Below are positions 26,726-41,494 of a stretch of 64,000 nucleotides of DNA, piece by piece. Where the stretch lies: NCBI GenBank assembly GCA_034190875.2, contig CM067350.1:27198050-27262049 (forward strand). Reading direction: 5' to 3'. The stretch is from Urechis unicinctus. Lineage: Eukaryota; Annelida; Polychaeta; Xenopneusta; Urechidae. The notes beneath the pieces were generated by a model, which saw only the letters and a program-made list of their open reading frames with translations, did not search any database and was not told the DNA's origin. Both the position numbers and the translations under genes were made by a program. Within the stretch, counting starts at the first letter, position 1; the number at the start of each line of letters is the position of its first letter.

Positions 26726-28555
26726 TATGATGTTCACTGAATATAACTCCTCAGCAGCAATAATGCATTCAACTAGTTTGTTCGGTATAAAAACGCAGTC
26801 AATTCGTTGTTCCCGGCGTTAGAGTATCTACGTACTCCACTTCTGTTTCAGATAGACGATTTTCAACAAGAATCCACCGCATTTGGGATTTGAAGCTCTT
26901 TTTTGTAAGCCTGAGATGATGCACCAAATACCCCCTCAATGTGCATGATATCATGCGTAAGTGGTCCTGGCGTCCAGAGAGGTACACCTAATACATTTTA
27001 TTTTAAGTGCCACTTATTGTACAAAATATTACATCGTGCATGAAGCACTGTACACCATAGCGACCACCATCATCTCTCTTACCTTGCTAATCACTAAGGC
27101 GACCATTCATTAACATCTATACTATTGTCCATTGTGACATCATCGGTTCCATGATATTACGGTAAATAAGCCCACCTCATGATCAGTGCAAAACTTTGAA
27201 ATAGCTTGTAGCATAAATTGATTTATGCCGGAATGTACGATATTCAAGGAATTCATTCATGCCAACCGTCGTTATACTGGACCTCAGCCTCAACTAATCT
27301 TAGCTCTTGTGTATATTGTTCTATGCGACGGATACACATAAGCCATTGGCCAAACGCGATATTTTGTCGGGACTTTTTGAAAAACATCAGTATGTTTTAT
27401 TTTTGTCTACTGATACACAATTGACCTTCCTTCCAATCTGAAAGGATTACGAAGCGATGCCAATATGCACTGCTTTCAAAGACATCACTTGAGCATTAAC
27501 TGTCATGTGCTGCTCAAAAATCATTTGGTGCCCCTTAATATTAACTTAAGTTAATAAAAAGTGTTTGATATGTACATATACACCGAATAAAACCTTATAA
27601 TCCTTTACACATTCGGTATTAATATCCGATTAGATGGATTCATCTTGGTCTTATAGTTGGTCCTTATTGACCACTGTTGATTTGTATGGCGATTCCCTTT
27701 CTGTTCTTAAAATATCTCATAATATAATAGCACTATTGAGGTAATGTAATTTGATGCAGTTGTGTTATTAGGGTATAGTTACATTAAGAATAAGCACTGA
27801 GCTCGCGACTGAACCGTGTTTCATAGAGACTTGATATCAAGTCAATTATCTATTACGCGTCGTGTTCATTGGTCGCAAATATTTTGCTCTGGTTCATGTA
27901 AAAACAACCATTCGTTTTGTTCCATACCTGAGCGTGTCCGTTTATTATGGGTACAAAGCACAAATGTGTTCCATAAACGAGAAAGGTGGTGGATATTCGA
28001 GGTGTCATGTATTTCCATGCGATAAAACAATACCTATGTGGTATATAATCGCTTAGTGCTGACATTGGCCGCAATGATCATATGGCTTGTACAATTAAGC
28101 ATGGTCTATTTAAGTCTGACAATGAATGTTCTCCGTCGCTTCTTTACAAAAAGGCTACATTTGATAGCGGAACATAACGTTTTGCTCGGAAAAGAGTTAA
28201 AGCGCAATGAGCATATTTATGTTCCATTTTTGTGATCATATTCATTTGTTATGTAATGAGGAATGGTAATTGTAAGTATAGGATGTAACGGCACGCCAAC
28301 ACTTAAAAGAGAGATAGGGTTGTAGATCAACTGCCATAATTCTGTTTGTTCGAAAATGATAAATATAGTTTGGTGGCGATTGTTCAGGACAGCTCACAGC
28401 CATACAACGTTACGAAAAGTTATGCTGTCTTATGGCGCCATCTAACTTAATTGATTGAATCGTTAATCGTGTTAACTGTTAAAGCCATTTTTACTAACAG
28501 TACGAGCTGGTGTACAGGTAAGACACACAGGCTCCATATGGATGCGAAATAGGCT

Positions 28556-28578
28556 GCTCAGCTCAGCTCAGCTCAGCT
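28556..28578 (+). repeat. Pentanucleotide microsatellite (GCTCA)n
   Basis: Four to five GCTCA units end in gctgg. Copy 2 (from about 62403) has one more unit, with one T substitution. Confidence 0.9.
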
Positions 28579-29180
28579 GGCAGCAATTTGTTTTTCAACA
28601 ATTCATCGTATTAATAAGCTATTGGGTCTGTAGAAGCGACATTGTGTTTGATGGACGTGATGTCGTTCTATATAGCTGAACAAAAAATGTAGGTGATATA
28701 TTTCGCCACAACAACCATTAGCTCCTAGTCGCTATTTTAGTATAACGCATATGGTCCATATTTTGCCCGATTAGTGCCTTTCATAAAGCCATAGAAAACA
28801 CCTCTACCCATCACAACTGCAAATACATCATTTAGCTGATAATATACGAAATACTTAAGATATCATGCTGTTAGGTCGTCCATTATGCGAAAGCTACCAA
28901 ATGTCTCGTTAACGCGGAACCCACTACATCACCTTTTCAACCCAACATCGTTTTTGGTGGCCGTTTGTCATCTATCTTAAAAGCCTTTACGTAAATGCGT
29001 TCATGAACTGTAATGACAAGAACATCTGGCGTCGGGCTGAGTGATACAACCAAAAGGAAATGGGCTAACGCGAATGCATACGGTGCTTTATAGAACGATT
29101 CGTTATGAAACCCATCGTTCCTAACTATCCTCATTATCAATTAGAACAGTAGCAAATATCATTAATAAACGTCGGCAAAG

Positions 29181-29267
29181 ACCGGCAAGTATAGTGGGTT
29201 TGTGTCAAATAGTGTTTCATTTGGACCGGCAAGTATAGTTTGTTTGTGTCAAATAGTGTTTTATACA
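29181..29267 (+). repeat. 44-bp tandem repeat, two units
   Basis: Two units start accggcaagtatag and contain ttgtgtcaaatagtgttt. The same pair lies at about 63022-63105 in copy 2, so it predates the large duplication. Confidence 0.85.
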
Positions 29268-29935
29268 AGCGTGTTAACTGGAAGATAATAACATAAGTTA
29301 TGCATTCATGTGCCGGCACATGAAGACAAAAACGTTCCAGGGAATTACATGTCGTAAATACTGATATCTAATAGGTAGATAATTTCACATAATCCCTAAT
29401 AATTGTATGCCACTAAATGATTGGCCTGGTACCAATATCTTCATCCACCCAATGCACCATTAACTCTGCTTAACATCGTACCAAGCGCTGCAATAGTTGC
29501 CTTTTTTTACCTGCGTCATTGTTATTCAAAGCGTTTTACCTAATACGGTCAATGTATCGGCAGTTACTTGATGAAATGGACAATTGTTCTCATTATCTTC
29601 CCTAAGTGTTTGCATATTGATAATGTGTACTGAATATGTCCTTATTTACAAATGTATATGGATGTTTCTGTCCTGCATACCCAGCCTGATTGAACACATG
29701 ATTACGCCTCCCATTATTCTCAAGGTCCAAATAATTACAGCAATGACAAATAAACCATGGAAGGAAACCCTTAATCTTAATCTACCTACCGAAGCAGCAC
29801 TATTGCTGTTATTGTGTGTTTTGTACAATCAGATGGACGATGTTTATATCACGAAAATACAACCGCAAGAGTGAATTACACAACACATATCAATCGGTAC
29901 GTCAATTCTACCCCAACGTTTACTTATAGTAGAAA

Positions 29936-31141
29936 CTATAATTGACACCAGTATTGGTATTTCACCTCTATGACCGTTAACGCTCAGTGATGACAAAATT
30001 TACAATACCTGCTCCCGGAGCAGCATCTTGTTGAACCAGTCCGCTCTCCAAATGCATGCTCCCAGAAAATGTGTGAACCATATCTGCATATCATTCGGCT
30101 ATTTGGCCTTTGTAATAGCGCCGCCGGTGCTCGTTGTCTGCATTTGAAATGATTCCCCGGAAATGATTCTAAATGGCGAAACAAAACGCTTTGTGAATGA
30201 AATGCAACATCGCTAGTTACCCCAAAGATTATTCGATGGATCACTTGCCCATTGCGCACTGTTGCTGTATCTTACTGGGCTGCTTTGAACGAATTACGCA
30301 CTTTTTGCACACGGCTTCAAATATAATTAGTCACTAAGCAAATAATAGCTATATCAAATAAACGATTTATATCCTTATGATTCAAGCACTCACATGCTCT
30401 GGCAAGTACAGTGCATTGGTAAAAATATACCAGTTTTATGCTCAGGTCAATCATACCACGAGACATATTTAGAATATGTACAAATACATGCTAGCAATAA
30501 TACCAATGAGGGCGGGAGCCAAACCACATGAAATGCAATAGTTTGTCACTGAGATTATCTAAGTTTTGTCTTTCCATATATGCTCTCCATGACAGACTGC
30601 GAGTGGTCAGCATCTCAGACTGATCTTCCTGTTTGATGTTGGAGCCCAATATATTAGGCATGTGGTGCCCAATACCACAACCTTGTAAGCATGTGGTGCC
30701 GACAGCAATTGCAATGCGTAACGTGCATTCCAGCTGCAGTTCCAGCGATACAATCTAAAAGTAGGTCGGGTATTCAAGGGTTTCGCATGTTCTGTTTATT
30801 TGGGAGTTATAAAAACAAGTTCAAATGGAGGTGAACATCGCCGGACGTTCTATAGAGTTTGATTGATTGTGATTTAGTTTTGATAATCAACATTTTTATG
30901 GTTAACGCTTTTCTCATGTCAGAGAAAGAGAAGACCAATCGTCCAATTAATTATTGGTTAGACACTTGGTGCAAAAATAAAATTGCGTAATTGTAAGTAG
31001 CATGTGCCAAAACGCTGTTACCTATATAACTATTTTCCGTACTAAGTCATATCAAATACACGTACTTTTTACAGCGTTATTTCAATGATGTTCAGTGATT
31101 GCTATGACCAGAAAGATCCAGCAAATGATGGCCTGCACATT
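29936..31141. other. Spacer at the copy 1 / copy 2 junction
   Basis: About 1.2 kb with no counterpart at the end of copy 2. There the sequence jumps from the equivalent of 29935 straight to the equivalent of about position 145. Because homology between position 1 and 31142 reaches the window edge, this spacer is probably an ordinary part of the unit that was deleted between copies 2 and 3. No gene is recognised; an atgtggtgcc phrase occurs twice near 30659-30700. Confidence 0.75.
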
Positions 31142-32549
31142 TCAAAGATTATCTCTTATCTGTTTTCAGAACAATAGCTCTCTCAGGTTCGAGTTAATAA
31201 TGTGTCCGTATAGTTAATCTTGATTCCCTTATACAGACAATACGATGAGACTATTCCATATGCACAGTTATTGCATTCATATAGTAGAAACATAAAGGCA
31301 CATGGCGATAATGTTTTCGGTTGAACGACCCTGTAGATCATCAATTGCTTCTTCGTTACATAAAATCTATGCAACGAGTTCCGCAATGAGAAATCTCTCC
31401 GCACTTACTCATTCATGATCTTATCTACGTTTCCTCAGTCAAAACATTATCCTTAGGTTTTTGGATTAATTAGATCTCAAATCCTTAAGACACTATGCAC
31501 CCATCGCAATGAAAGTTACTTTGAAACAAGTGCAATTATACTATTCACCTAATATGTCTGACTTTGATATAAGTACTGATAACAAGATGGCATAACAAAG
31601 ACTTGGGTATTTCGGTATTTATTTGCAATCTCCAGTCTCCAGGCTCTCACTGCGTATTTCCATGTCACATGACAGCCTAAAACCATACCGTGTACAATGT
31701 GTATGAATCGGGATTTTTATTTACTGTAAAATATATCAGCTATAATTTTGTTTATTGCAATGCTTAATTTTTTCGAATATTGCATGTTTATATGGCACTC
31801 GGTTCTTTCGTGACATACAACATATGAATGCAGTGGTACTAGACGCATGAGAGGCAAGACGATAATATCGACCCCATCGACCATATATTCAGTCGTACTT
31901 TGAGGAGTGTCTACTGCAACACTGAAAGCATTGACAGTTATCAGACTGTGGGTAGATTAGACGGCGTTGACGACTTTTGATAGTACGTTCATGGAATTAA
32001 TCAGGTGGCTAATTGGTAATTGATGGAATTGCAAAGATTCCCACAGGTCATCATATCTACTGAAAGGAATAATACAGACATCGATAATCTGTCCAGAAGG
32101 CTATTTAATCGTGCGTTAATGGTCATTTGGTTGTGATTTACCGATGGTAGTTAATTACCTGCGTTGAATATGTTCTCCATGCATAGTTTATTGGGCTATT
32201 TTTCCACTCTTGGGAAAATGTGGTTGCCTGATGCAGCAAACGTTAATAACTTTATCTTGATATAGGTGGTTTGTGGATGGTGAAAATTATAATGAATGCG
32301 TTTCATGTCAATTCCAATTGCCAAAAAAGATTAAGCCACTTGTTGAGAATCCCTGTCAGATGCTGCGCCTAAACAGAGATCAATGGACTGTAACGACAAA
32401 TTTCAGAAGCTTGACATTTAATAAGATTCTTGTAATGTGCTACTGTGCAAATGACGCTGCTCGAATCGCCATTGCAATACCGCAAGAGAATTGGCTTGAA
32501 TCTTCCCAGGACAATGCCTTTTTCTTTTCTTTTTTTTCTTTTCTTCTCC

Positions 32550-32880
32550 AGTCAAGGTTTTTCGGGCTTTTCTCCGGAAAGGTTAAACATATCAACATGA
32601 AATTTTGGGGAATGATAGATCAAGTTGGGACACAACTATCGATCCAGTTTGACGCGCTTGCGCAGTGTTAGAGGCTTATGGGATTGATTTTTCCTAATTT
32701 TTTCCCTAAATTTTCTGTAACTATCTCCTCCATAACTACTGCAGTTACAAGCATATGAATTATATGGTTGTAACAAGCAATTATCGTAGCATGGAATAGG
32801 CGAACAAAATACTTTTTTTTCACCTTTTGTACTATGTATAATGACATGTTTTTTAGAGTACCTATCGCGATTTTTGCTAC
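32550..32880 (+). repeat. Single hybrid 333-bp unit, copy 2
   Basis: Up to gttagaggcttatggga (about 32684) the sequence follows copy-1 unit 1. From gatttttcctaa onward it follows copy-1 unit 2. The offset to copy 1 drops from 31142 to 30809 across this point, exactly 333. This is the expected product of recombination between the two units. Confidence 0.88.
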
Positions 32881-33082
32881 GAGTTCTCTCCTCGCTGATA
32901 TCTCTGAAGCGGCTGTATTTACGCACATGAAATTTTGTCAGTAATTAGAACTTGGCCTCGTGATAATGATTGTAACAGTATTTTAAGCATTCACAGTAAA
33001 ATAAAACACTAAAAAGGACGTTTAGTTTGAATGTTTTCTACTGCAGCAGCTAAGCAGCAGGCTATCTGCAGTTCGTGTCTAA

Positions 33083-33238
33083 GTAGGCCAAACCTTACGT
33101 AATCGACCAGAGACATTCATCGCTTACCTTGGTTGGCTTTAAGGGGTCATGTCAAAACAGGCCAAACCTTACGTAATCGACCAGTGGCATTCATCGCTTT
33201 CGCCTTGTATTGACTTGGCTTAGGGGTCATGTCAAAAC
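33083..33238 (+). repeat. Tandem repeat of 74/81 bp, copy 2
   Basis: Counterpart of 2275-2429 with the same two-unit arrangement and only a few substitutions. Confidence 0.85.
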
Positions 33239-33278
33239 ATCTAAGTGGCAGCAGCTTGTGACATCTATCTTATAATAG

Positions 33279-33397
33279 TGCGTGTTACCAGCTCTCCTCG
33301 GTCTCACGCGGATGATATGGTGAAAGACACTCGGACGCTCCGCGTCCTCGTGTTCTTTCCCCATATCACCCACGTGACCATGCGATAACTAACACGT
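33279..33397. mobile_element. Foldback / MITE-like element, copy 2
   Basis: Counterpart of 2469-2586. The palindromic arms and the cgtgtta / taacacg ends are unchanged. The left flank differs by a few bases (an extra tt near 33270). Confidence 0.6.
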
Positions 33398-35309
33398 AAC
33401 ACAATGGAGTTAAAAAGGAATGATGTCGGCAAAAGAACTGCGCCTTGTATAAACACGATTGGGGTTGCCGTGCAGCAACAAGCGATTTCTCTGACAATAC
33501 TGAAACCCATATATCTTAAGGAGTTATCCGACGTACGACATTGGGCTATTTTGCATCACATCAGGAGCAAGACAGCATAGCAGACATCGACAACCTTCAA
33601 TGATGCCCATCTGGCCATGCAATGTCATACAGGATAAACTCACATCCCATGCAGTAAAAGGCTGTTCCCAAACGATATTATTATTTTTTCCCGGTCAAAA
33701 TGCGTACAGTATTAATTACAGCCAAGGAGAATCTTATTACTTCTTCAATGTTCACGGCCAAAATAATGTGAATGACTTTTGGCATGGTGGTCGATATTAT
33801 TGATAGATATGACACATACTAGCTGTTGTTGCTTCCGGCCATCAGCGTTAAAATGCGGACAGCGTTCCTCAATAAAGTAATCAAAAGTAGAACAATTATA
33901 AGCCGACTGATAATTACGCTGACAATCTAACATGAGATCGCCTTATGCAACGTCTAGGCTGGATTGTGTCGGCTTATGCTGCTATCATGTCCTTTGTTAG
34001 CTTTGAACTCAAGAATAAAGCAGTTTGATCAATAAAACAACGTCACTGTATGTGCCATAGTATCGTATAATAGAGAAAATGTCAATGTCAGACCAAATGA
34101 CGTTTACCTTGTAATCACATGAGCGAATTGGTAGGAAAATAGTCCACACCATAATATGTACGGTTTCCGCGGCTGGAGTTCTGACAAATAACTGATAATC
34201 GTCTATTAGAAAGTCATTTGGTTTTGTACATTTCAACATCTGTTGTGATATTGATGTACAAAGCAGTAGATGATGGTGAAAACTTCTCGACATTCTACAT
34301 CAGTCGAGCGGTAATGCTGTACTTCACTGAATGATGTCGCCACATTAGATGCAAACACCAACGACTTGCGGCACGATTTCACTTTAACTGTAACTGTTCG
34401 CTTTAACTGGACAATAATTATAGTTCAGTAACATTTAATAAAGAATATATTGGTCAGGAGATTGGACCAGTAGCTTGTTTTCAATTACAAAAGGCGGGTA
34501 CTTCTTGGTCGTTGTTGCAACACTGAAGTAGTTTGCAAACGGATATACAGCGGCGCATCGCCTAATTATCACTTCCTTTAGTTCGCACTTTGTACAGTAT
34601 CTTTTTCCAGTTTTGATTCCCTTACGAAACAACGTATTGTAATATTTATCAAATCAAAAGCATCAGTATACAGCTACATTGGTTATAAGTCAAACAACAG
34701 CACGATTATTGTTGAGTGGTCCTGATGTGACACCCTTTTATGCTTAACAGCCAGTCAAATATAGTTAACTGGTTCTGTTAAGAAGCGTGTGAGACGACCG
34801 CTAAATCACTGCCGAAAACGCAATGCTTATGTTTTATATATATCACGCCATAGACATCAAAGCTGTGAACAAGGGGACACCTGTATCTGCTACATTATGC
34901 AAGAACACATACAACCTACACCCATTAGTCATGACACCCCAAATGAATAATAGCTGAATGTAGAACGTAATTACTTATCTTCAATGTTTTAAGGGGATCT
35001 AAAACAATTGTTACGTAATGTGTTCATTGCTTTTAACTTACCAATTATTTTCTCTCTGGTCCATCAGTTTAGACCACAGGCGATTAAAATGTAACCAAAT
35101 TGTCGGGCTTTATAAACGAGGCTGTATCAGAATGTTATATGATTAAAAACTCATTGAACATTGATGATATTACTCATTCTAATGACAGTGTGTTCTGGAT
35201 GCGCAAACTGCTGGTAAGCACAGACAAGTTTTCGCACAGAATATTTTCCGTCATCACCATTCTTTTTCATCGATAGCCTATGAGTTATTTCTTCAAGCAA
35301 GCGACGTAA
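33398..35309. other. Gene-free region, copy 2
   Basis: Counterpart of 2587-4480 with no recognisable gene. Small insertions of 3 to 8 bases distinguish it from copy 1. Confidence 0.5.
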
Positions 35310-35878
<569 letters not shown>

Positions 35879-35908
35879 TACCGTCATAGTTCCTTCGCTC
35901 AATCTATA

Positions 35909-35952
35909 GACATCATCGTCATCATCAACATCATCATCGTCGTCGTCGTCGT
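35909..35952 (+). repeat. Trinucleotide microsatellite, copy 2
   Basis: Counterpart of 5211-5254, with no length change. Confidence 0.9.
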
Positions 35953-38900
35953 AATGTGAATTAGGTCAGTAGACTTCGAATGCTAGGGTTCGACTGTTTT
36001 GCGCAGGCTTAGAGTTGAAACTGTTTAGTGCAAACAAAGAACCTTTGAAACGGGGATTAAGGGATAAGTAAATAAATCTCATTGAAATTTACAAGTCATA
36101 GTGTATAGCCTCGGCGACGTTATTAGGCTGATATTAATAAAACATGATACGAGACTGACCAGCATTGCTAGGTATGAACCAATATAAAACGTAAATTTTA
36201 ATTTTTACTCGATAATTCAATTTACACTGTTCACTCTGGCTAACATTTGACTGGCATTCCGACTATTGTGTTGGTTATCCTAAAATCGTACATGTGGCAA
36301 ATGCATCTTAAAACCAAATATCTCGTTATAAGTTATTTAGTAAACCTCCTGTCACAATTGTGTGTGATTAGAGATATACATTCATATTGTAAGCTATAAG
36401 GATACTTTCAAATTAACTAAGTAGAGGTTGTTTCGACATTGTTCAGGAAGCATCTGAACAAAGGTCCAACATAGCTTAACCAGCAACGAACGTTACGTAT
36501 GACGCATCAAAAACTATCAGGTCTATACTCCTGGTCCAGAATAAAGTATATACGTGATAGATTCGTAGTTCATAATTTGCATGTTTGGTACCTGACTTAA
36601 GAGACTTAATACAGATCCATCCAGCATGAGATCACAGATAATTCACAGCATGGTTTGTCGTTAATAACGCAGCAACTATACAGCTCCATTTGAGGCATCC
36701 ACCATTTTGAGGTATCGTGTGAGCCATCTTCCTCAATATCCTTAAACAACGCCATCACATACAGTATGTTTGAAAGTTCGCCGAGTATCAGGCTGATCCA
36801 CAAAGCCAGTTGTAACTGAATCACTAGTTTTGATGGCGCTAAGGCAAGAAGCGAGAGAGTAAAAGGCTCTTAATACAAGGTCCATCATGAAAGCAGTCAT
36901 TATTAGCTACAGAAAGTCCTTGAGCGAAGTAAAAGTAATAACTGCCCATAGTCCACTTATGTCAGCGTTAATGATTTGCAAAGCACTATCTCTTGTATGC
37001 GATAAACTCAATCGCAACACGCCATGGATTCCGCAGAAATAAGAGTGAGCGGGAAGCACTTTGTTCTGCACGTTGTTCTGCCGGCTGAAACTGGCACCCT
37101 ACGACTTAATCTGATTCATTGCGGAATGTAATCTAATCACAATAGCAACTACGCAATTCACTAGGCAGCACGAATGAACAACATGCTAGCTATTCATTCA
37201 ATTCATGTCTGCTCCAGACAGTTGCTTTCAGTTAACGTAGACATCAGGAAACCCACATCGTGCAGCACTGAACGATGTTTGCGACAGCTTATCTTCTCTT
37301 ATACAAGCTAAACACGCTAAACGCGACATGTTATGACCGATGTGGTATTAGACCGCTGATAGGTACTATATTTCAAATAATAAAAAGGTCCAGAAAACGA
37401 ATGCATTCCTTACAATGGCTATGTATCAATACACGGTAATTCTCACTCGAATTAACATCATATTGACCTGATACAGATGGGTGGGGTAGCTGCGATATTA
37501 CTTTTTTGGAGTAATTACTTTTAATGGAAACCATGTTCAGCGCGCCTGTAACCTGGAAGAAGAAGGTGCGTGTATGGTTTGACTCAGGAACATGAAACAA
37601 CTACTCAACTACTAACAAGGTCCCGCTGTATAACATTGAAATGAATCATGCGCAGCATATCTTGGTATTGATGATTATAGCAAACCTGACGCTAGATGGC
37701 CGGAATCTAAAATGTCATGCATATTTGTCAAGAGGATGACCTAATGATGCATAGGCCACAGTAAGCATTTCAACATTTAGAATCTAAACTGCAATACAGA
37801 TATGCCGAAAAGACAATCTAATGAAGCAGGGGCGGCAGTTGAGGTAGATGGCTAGATCACAATGCATCGGGAGGGCAAAGCTACATATTATAGCTGATAT
37901 GGAGCTGCAACATCAAGCCAGTCCAACGTGCTGACGTAGCAGTTTTAAGCTAATTACTACTGGCAATGGGGAAAGAACGTCAGTTATACGATTGGTGTTT
38001 CAGTATTGAATAACATATAATGAGAGCTTGTACCGCCCACGGGTCAACAACAGTGCAATATGCAGTAATCAGTCTGTTGAAAAACTATGAACGACTGTTA
38101 AAAGTTGATTATGCAATACCGCGACATCGAGCAGCAATGTCGATGTTCATTAGCCACATCATTGTACGTGTGTTAATCTGGAGGGGAATTGTAACCAACA
38201 AGATAAACAGGTGTTTCATGCTCATTGAGTTCACATGTTTAGACGCAAGTTCCCGTCAACCAACAATGCATAACAATTACTTATGAAACAATAAACCAAC
38301 CAACCAACTGACTGAGCAAGGTATGTTAGTTCTGCCAACCCATAAATATCAGCCAATAACAAGGAAACGCCCCGCGTCCTAAACACAATACTCAAATAGC
38401 TTCTAACCTCATTTCATTATCTTTTCTACATCTAATCATTCATAAGCTGCAAATGAAACTAAGCTTGCGTGTCCGATTGGCTACGCATCAATCGCACCAA
38501 TGTTGTCATATATTAGATTGAAAACCCTCTAACTCTTCGCGCATACATCATCCGTATTTGCCCCAAAGTAAATGTCGAGATGCAGATGATATACAAGCCT
38601 CCATACATGTGAATACACCCTACTGTCAGTTAATCAATCATTCAGAAATAAACATATTAATAGTCAACTGCAATTGTCTCGCCTGAGACGATTCTGGGGT
38701 GATATATGGCACTCGGTTTGATATACAATTTCGGCCGGGGATCATAATTTTCAAAATGCTATAGCTCTGCTCTTGTATTGACGAATTGTTGCAATCAGTG
38801 GAATGTTTAATTGAGCAGACTTAACGAACACATTGTGTTGCACAAGTTGTATCAAAGTATTTCTGGAGATGTTGGAGCTGCCTAATGAGTTAAATACAGA

Positions 38901-39065
38901 GGTTTCACGTTTGGTATGTAGTACCCACGAAGAGAAGGGCACTTTGGAAGCACGTGCAATCTTGTTGTGAAAGCTTAGTAAAAGGAAATTGCCTTTGCTA
39001 AACAAGTTGTGAAAACAAACGAGCTTATGTTAATACAACGATGGTTCATACCGTAACAAGATCGA
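35953..39065. other. Gene-free block, copy 2
   Basis: Counterpart of 5255-8358. It includes the low-divergence patch at about 36466-37480. No gene is recognised. The frames at 36606-36824 (minus) and 38020-38286 (plus) are matched in copy 1 but show no sign of protein selection. Confidence 0.55.
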
Positions 39066-39296
39066 TTATCGGCTTCAAGGATGAGTGCGGGCGCGCTGAA
39101 CATTTGTGATTTCTTATGTGTGTTTATCAAATGTTGCATTATCAAATGACATGTTGCGCCAATTATCTACGGCACATTATACTAGTGGCAACGGTCATTG
39201 CGTTATATTTCCAAATGAGGTTTGATAACATCTTTCATTCAAGTAATGCACCTGTTTCATACAAGTAATTCCATTGTGTTGTGGCTTGTATTTATC

Positions 39297-39451
39297 GATG
39301 GGTGGTTGTGGATGCGGCTCCGTGGCATGTAACTAGATGGGTGGTTGTGGATGCGGCTCCGTGGCATGTAACTAGATGGGTGGTGGGTGGTGTGGATGTT
39401 CGCTCCGTGGCATGTAACTAGATGGGTGGTTGGCTCCGTGGCATGTAACTA
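39297..39451 (+). repeat. Minisatellite, four units of 31-46 bp
   Basis: Units start gatgggtggt and end ggcatgtaacta. They lie at 39297-39335 (39 bp), 39336-39374 (39 bp), 39375-39420 (46 bp) and 39421-39451 (31 bp). The first two are identical, while the third and fourth differ by internal gain and loss. The core gctccgtggc is shared by all. Confidence 0.93.
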
Positions 39452-41234
39452 GATGACATGAATGAAACATAGATGCATTTGGATTTGTTCGGGAAGCTTA
39501 GTTGTAAAAGTGCTATAGCATATGTAACTTTGATTATGAAGAGTAAGTCATTATTCCTGTGCTAATTTGATTTGATCAGGAAGCATGAATTGAATAACAC
39601 TTAATAGATACGAACTGGCAAATTTAATGTTTCAGCTATAGTTAGTACTCGATATTATCAATTTCATTGACCAGTAAGTAGTACCTAGTTGTAGGTTTTT
39701 CAAAAGCTGTGTTTGGAACCATGTTAATTTTGTAATAATTGTGTACACCCAAATTCGCCAAAACAATCTAGACATATTCCTTGTAGTCGATATCATACTT
39801 CATAGTGGCGACATAAACTGGCGATATTTGTTAAAACCTGTGATAACATGACACTGACGATCATGCGCGTGGTTCCAGCCGAAGTCTTGTACCCGCTTCA
39901 TAACCACAGAGTAGATTTTGGTTCATGTGTTCACAACTTGCACCTTGACTGTTCATGATGTTATGTTATTGGCTGCTATCCAGCAAGCATCGCCGGAGGT
40001 AGACTCAACACACAATTGCATGCAATGTATTTGTAACGTGCACTCTGGGCACATTTCATATTGTTTGTGGCACACTATATGGTTTGAGAGACAAACGAAA
40101 CTAGCCCCATTAAAGATAAAGCAAATTCTGATATACTGCATTACATAATCGTATTATCTTGAAGCGACAGTATCGACGCAGTTTAGAAGACGAGTCGAGT
40201 CCTGCTTATGTGTCGAGAAACAGTTACGCAGATATGAAACGCTAGCTATCGTACATAGGCCAGAACGATAAACATAATTAATCATTTTTCCCACAGACAT
40301 AGTTATTGATTGAATAAGTACGCATTCGCTTTTCATTAAACCAAAAGTCACCATTTCTGATCGTGAGCTTCTATCCAAATTAGCTCCTTGACATTAAATA
40401 ATTGCCTGCATTAGATAGGGCAGCCTTCCCTTTGCGTAATGAAACGATGTTAGCTAAATGAACATATGGTGCAATTGAAGGCAAATTACTGGTCCAATCC
40501 GCTTTACGCCGTGGGGTTTATATAGATAATCAGGCATTATATGACAGGTCTAAAGATAACGCAGAACGATTCATTATCATTAAAGATGTGGTAAACCAAT
40601 TCACAAGAATTTATAGGGAAGGGATGTCAAAAATGACGTGAAGTGAATCATTTATCTGCGTTCTTGCATTGTTATAGATGCATGATAATGCCATGGCCAT
40701 TTGACAAAATAATTTACAGACCACAATAAGAATCTGTTTTTTTTTTTCCAGCAAACGTTTGCATGCACCCATGTACCATACGTGAAATGCTCACAACAGC
40801 ACTTGTTGAATATGACGAGTAGCATCAGGTTGATAATTCTCTAAGCTGTTATCTTCATTTACACATAAGAAGTTACACTACATCTTTTGTCCCTGTTCAC
40901 TTACAAACGATAGCGTTGCGTTACCAGTTGCCTGTAGCATATATTTAACGTATAGTTTAGATGTTTTAATGACCTCAGAAAATGCTCTTGGGTCAGTGAA
41001 GGATATGTCGATAATTGTCCTTAAGTAGAAGTAAATACTTCAATGATGCGTAAATGTGTGCCGAACGTTGGAATATATAAATGTTATTCCATAAGCTGCC
41101 TTTGTCCACATGGCACTTTCTGTGTGGCTAATTGAGCAGGTCCCTTCCACCATGCGGTCGGTTAACAAAAAGCAACAAAAGTAGCTGCCTTCATAGATGT
41201 TGATTAATGCCTAAGTCACACGAGACTTCTTGGT

Positions 41235-41345
41235 TGTATACGGGCCCCATATGGGGACAAAACCCTGCAAGTCCGTGCGGGTCCGCATAGTGCGTCGTGC
41301 CGCCCGTACAGGTTTAAGCCCGCAGAAGGCCCGTGCGGTTTTCTT
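41235..41345. repeat. GC-rich element fragment with palindrome
   Basis: A strongly GC-rich stretch stands out from the AT-rich background. It contains the 12-base palindrome ccccatatgggg near 41256 and repeated ccgtgcgg / gcccgt phrases. It follows cacacgagacttcttgg. The composition suggests a piece of a dispersed repeat, but there is no second copy in the window to define its ends. Confidence 0.35.
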
Positions 41346-41494
41346 TTTAAAAAAATTGAGTCTATTTTCATGTTAACGGCACGTGTTAGAAGGTAGTTTA
41401 TCGTCTATACTCCGGTTGAAATGGGCATAACTTTGTCGTAGCACAGATCCCACGTCAATACCGTTGATGAAATTTGCTGGAAATATTCATCCGA

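Larger units (their letters stand above)
25237..29935. other. Gene-free right part of the unit
   Basis: Aligns with 59950-63720. No gene is recognised. A minus-strand frame at 25244-25486 is interrupted by a stop in copy 2. Copy 2 lacks about 55 bases near 25487-25542, all of 25906-26725, and a stretch near 27945-28015. Divergence is about 5% by eye near 28.6-29.1 kb. Confidence 0.55.
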
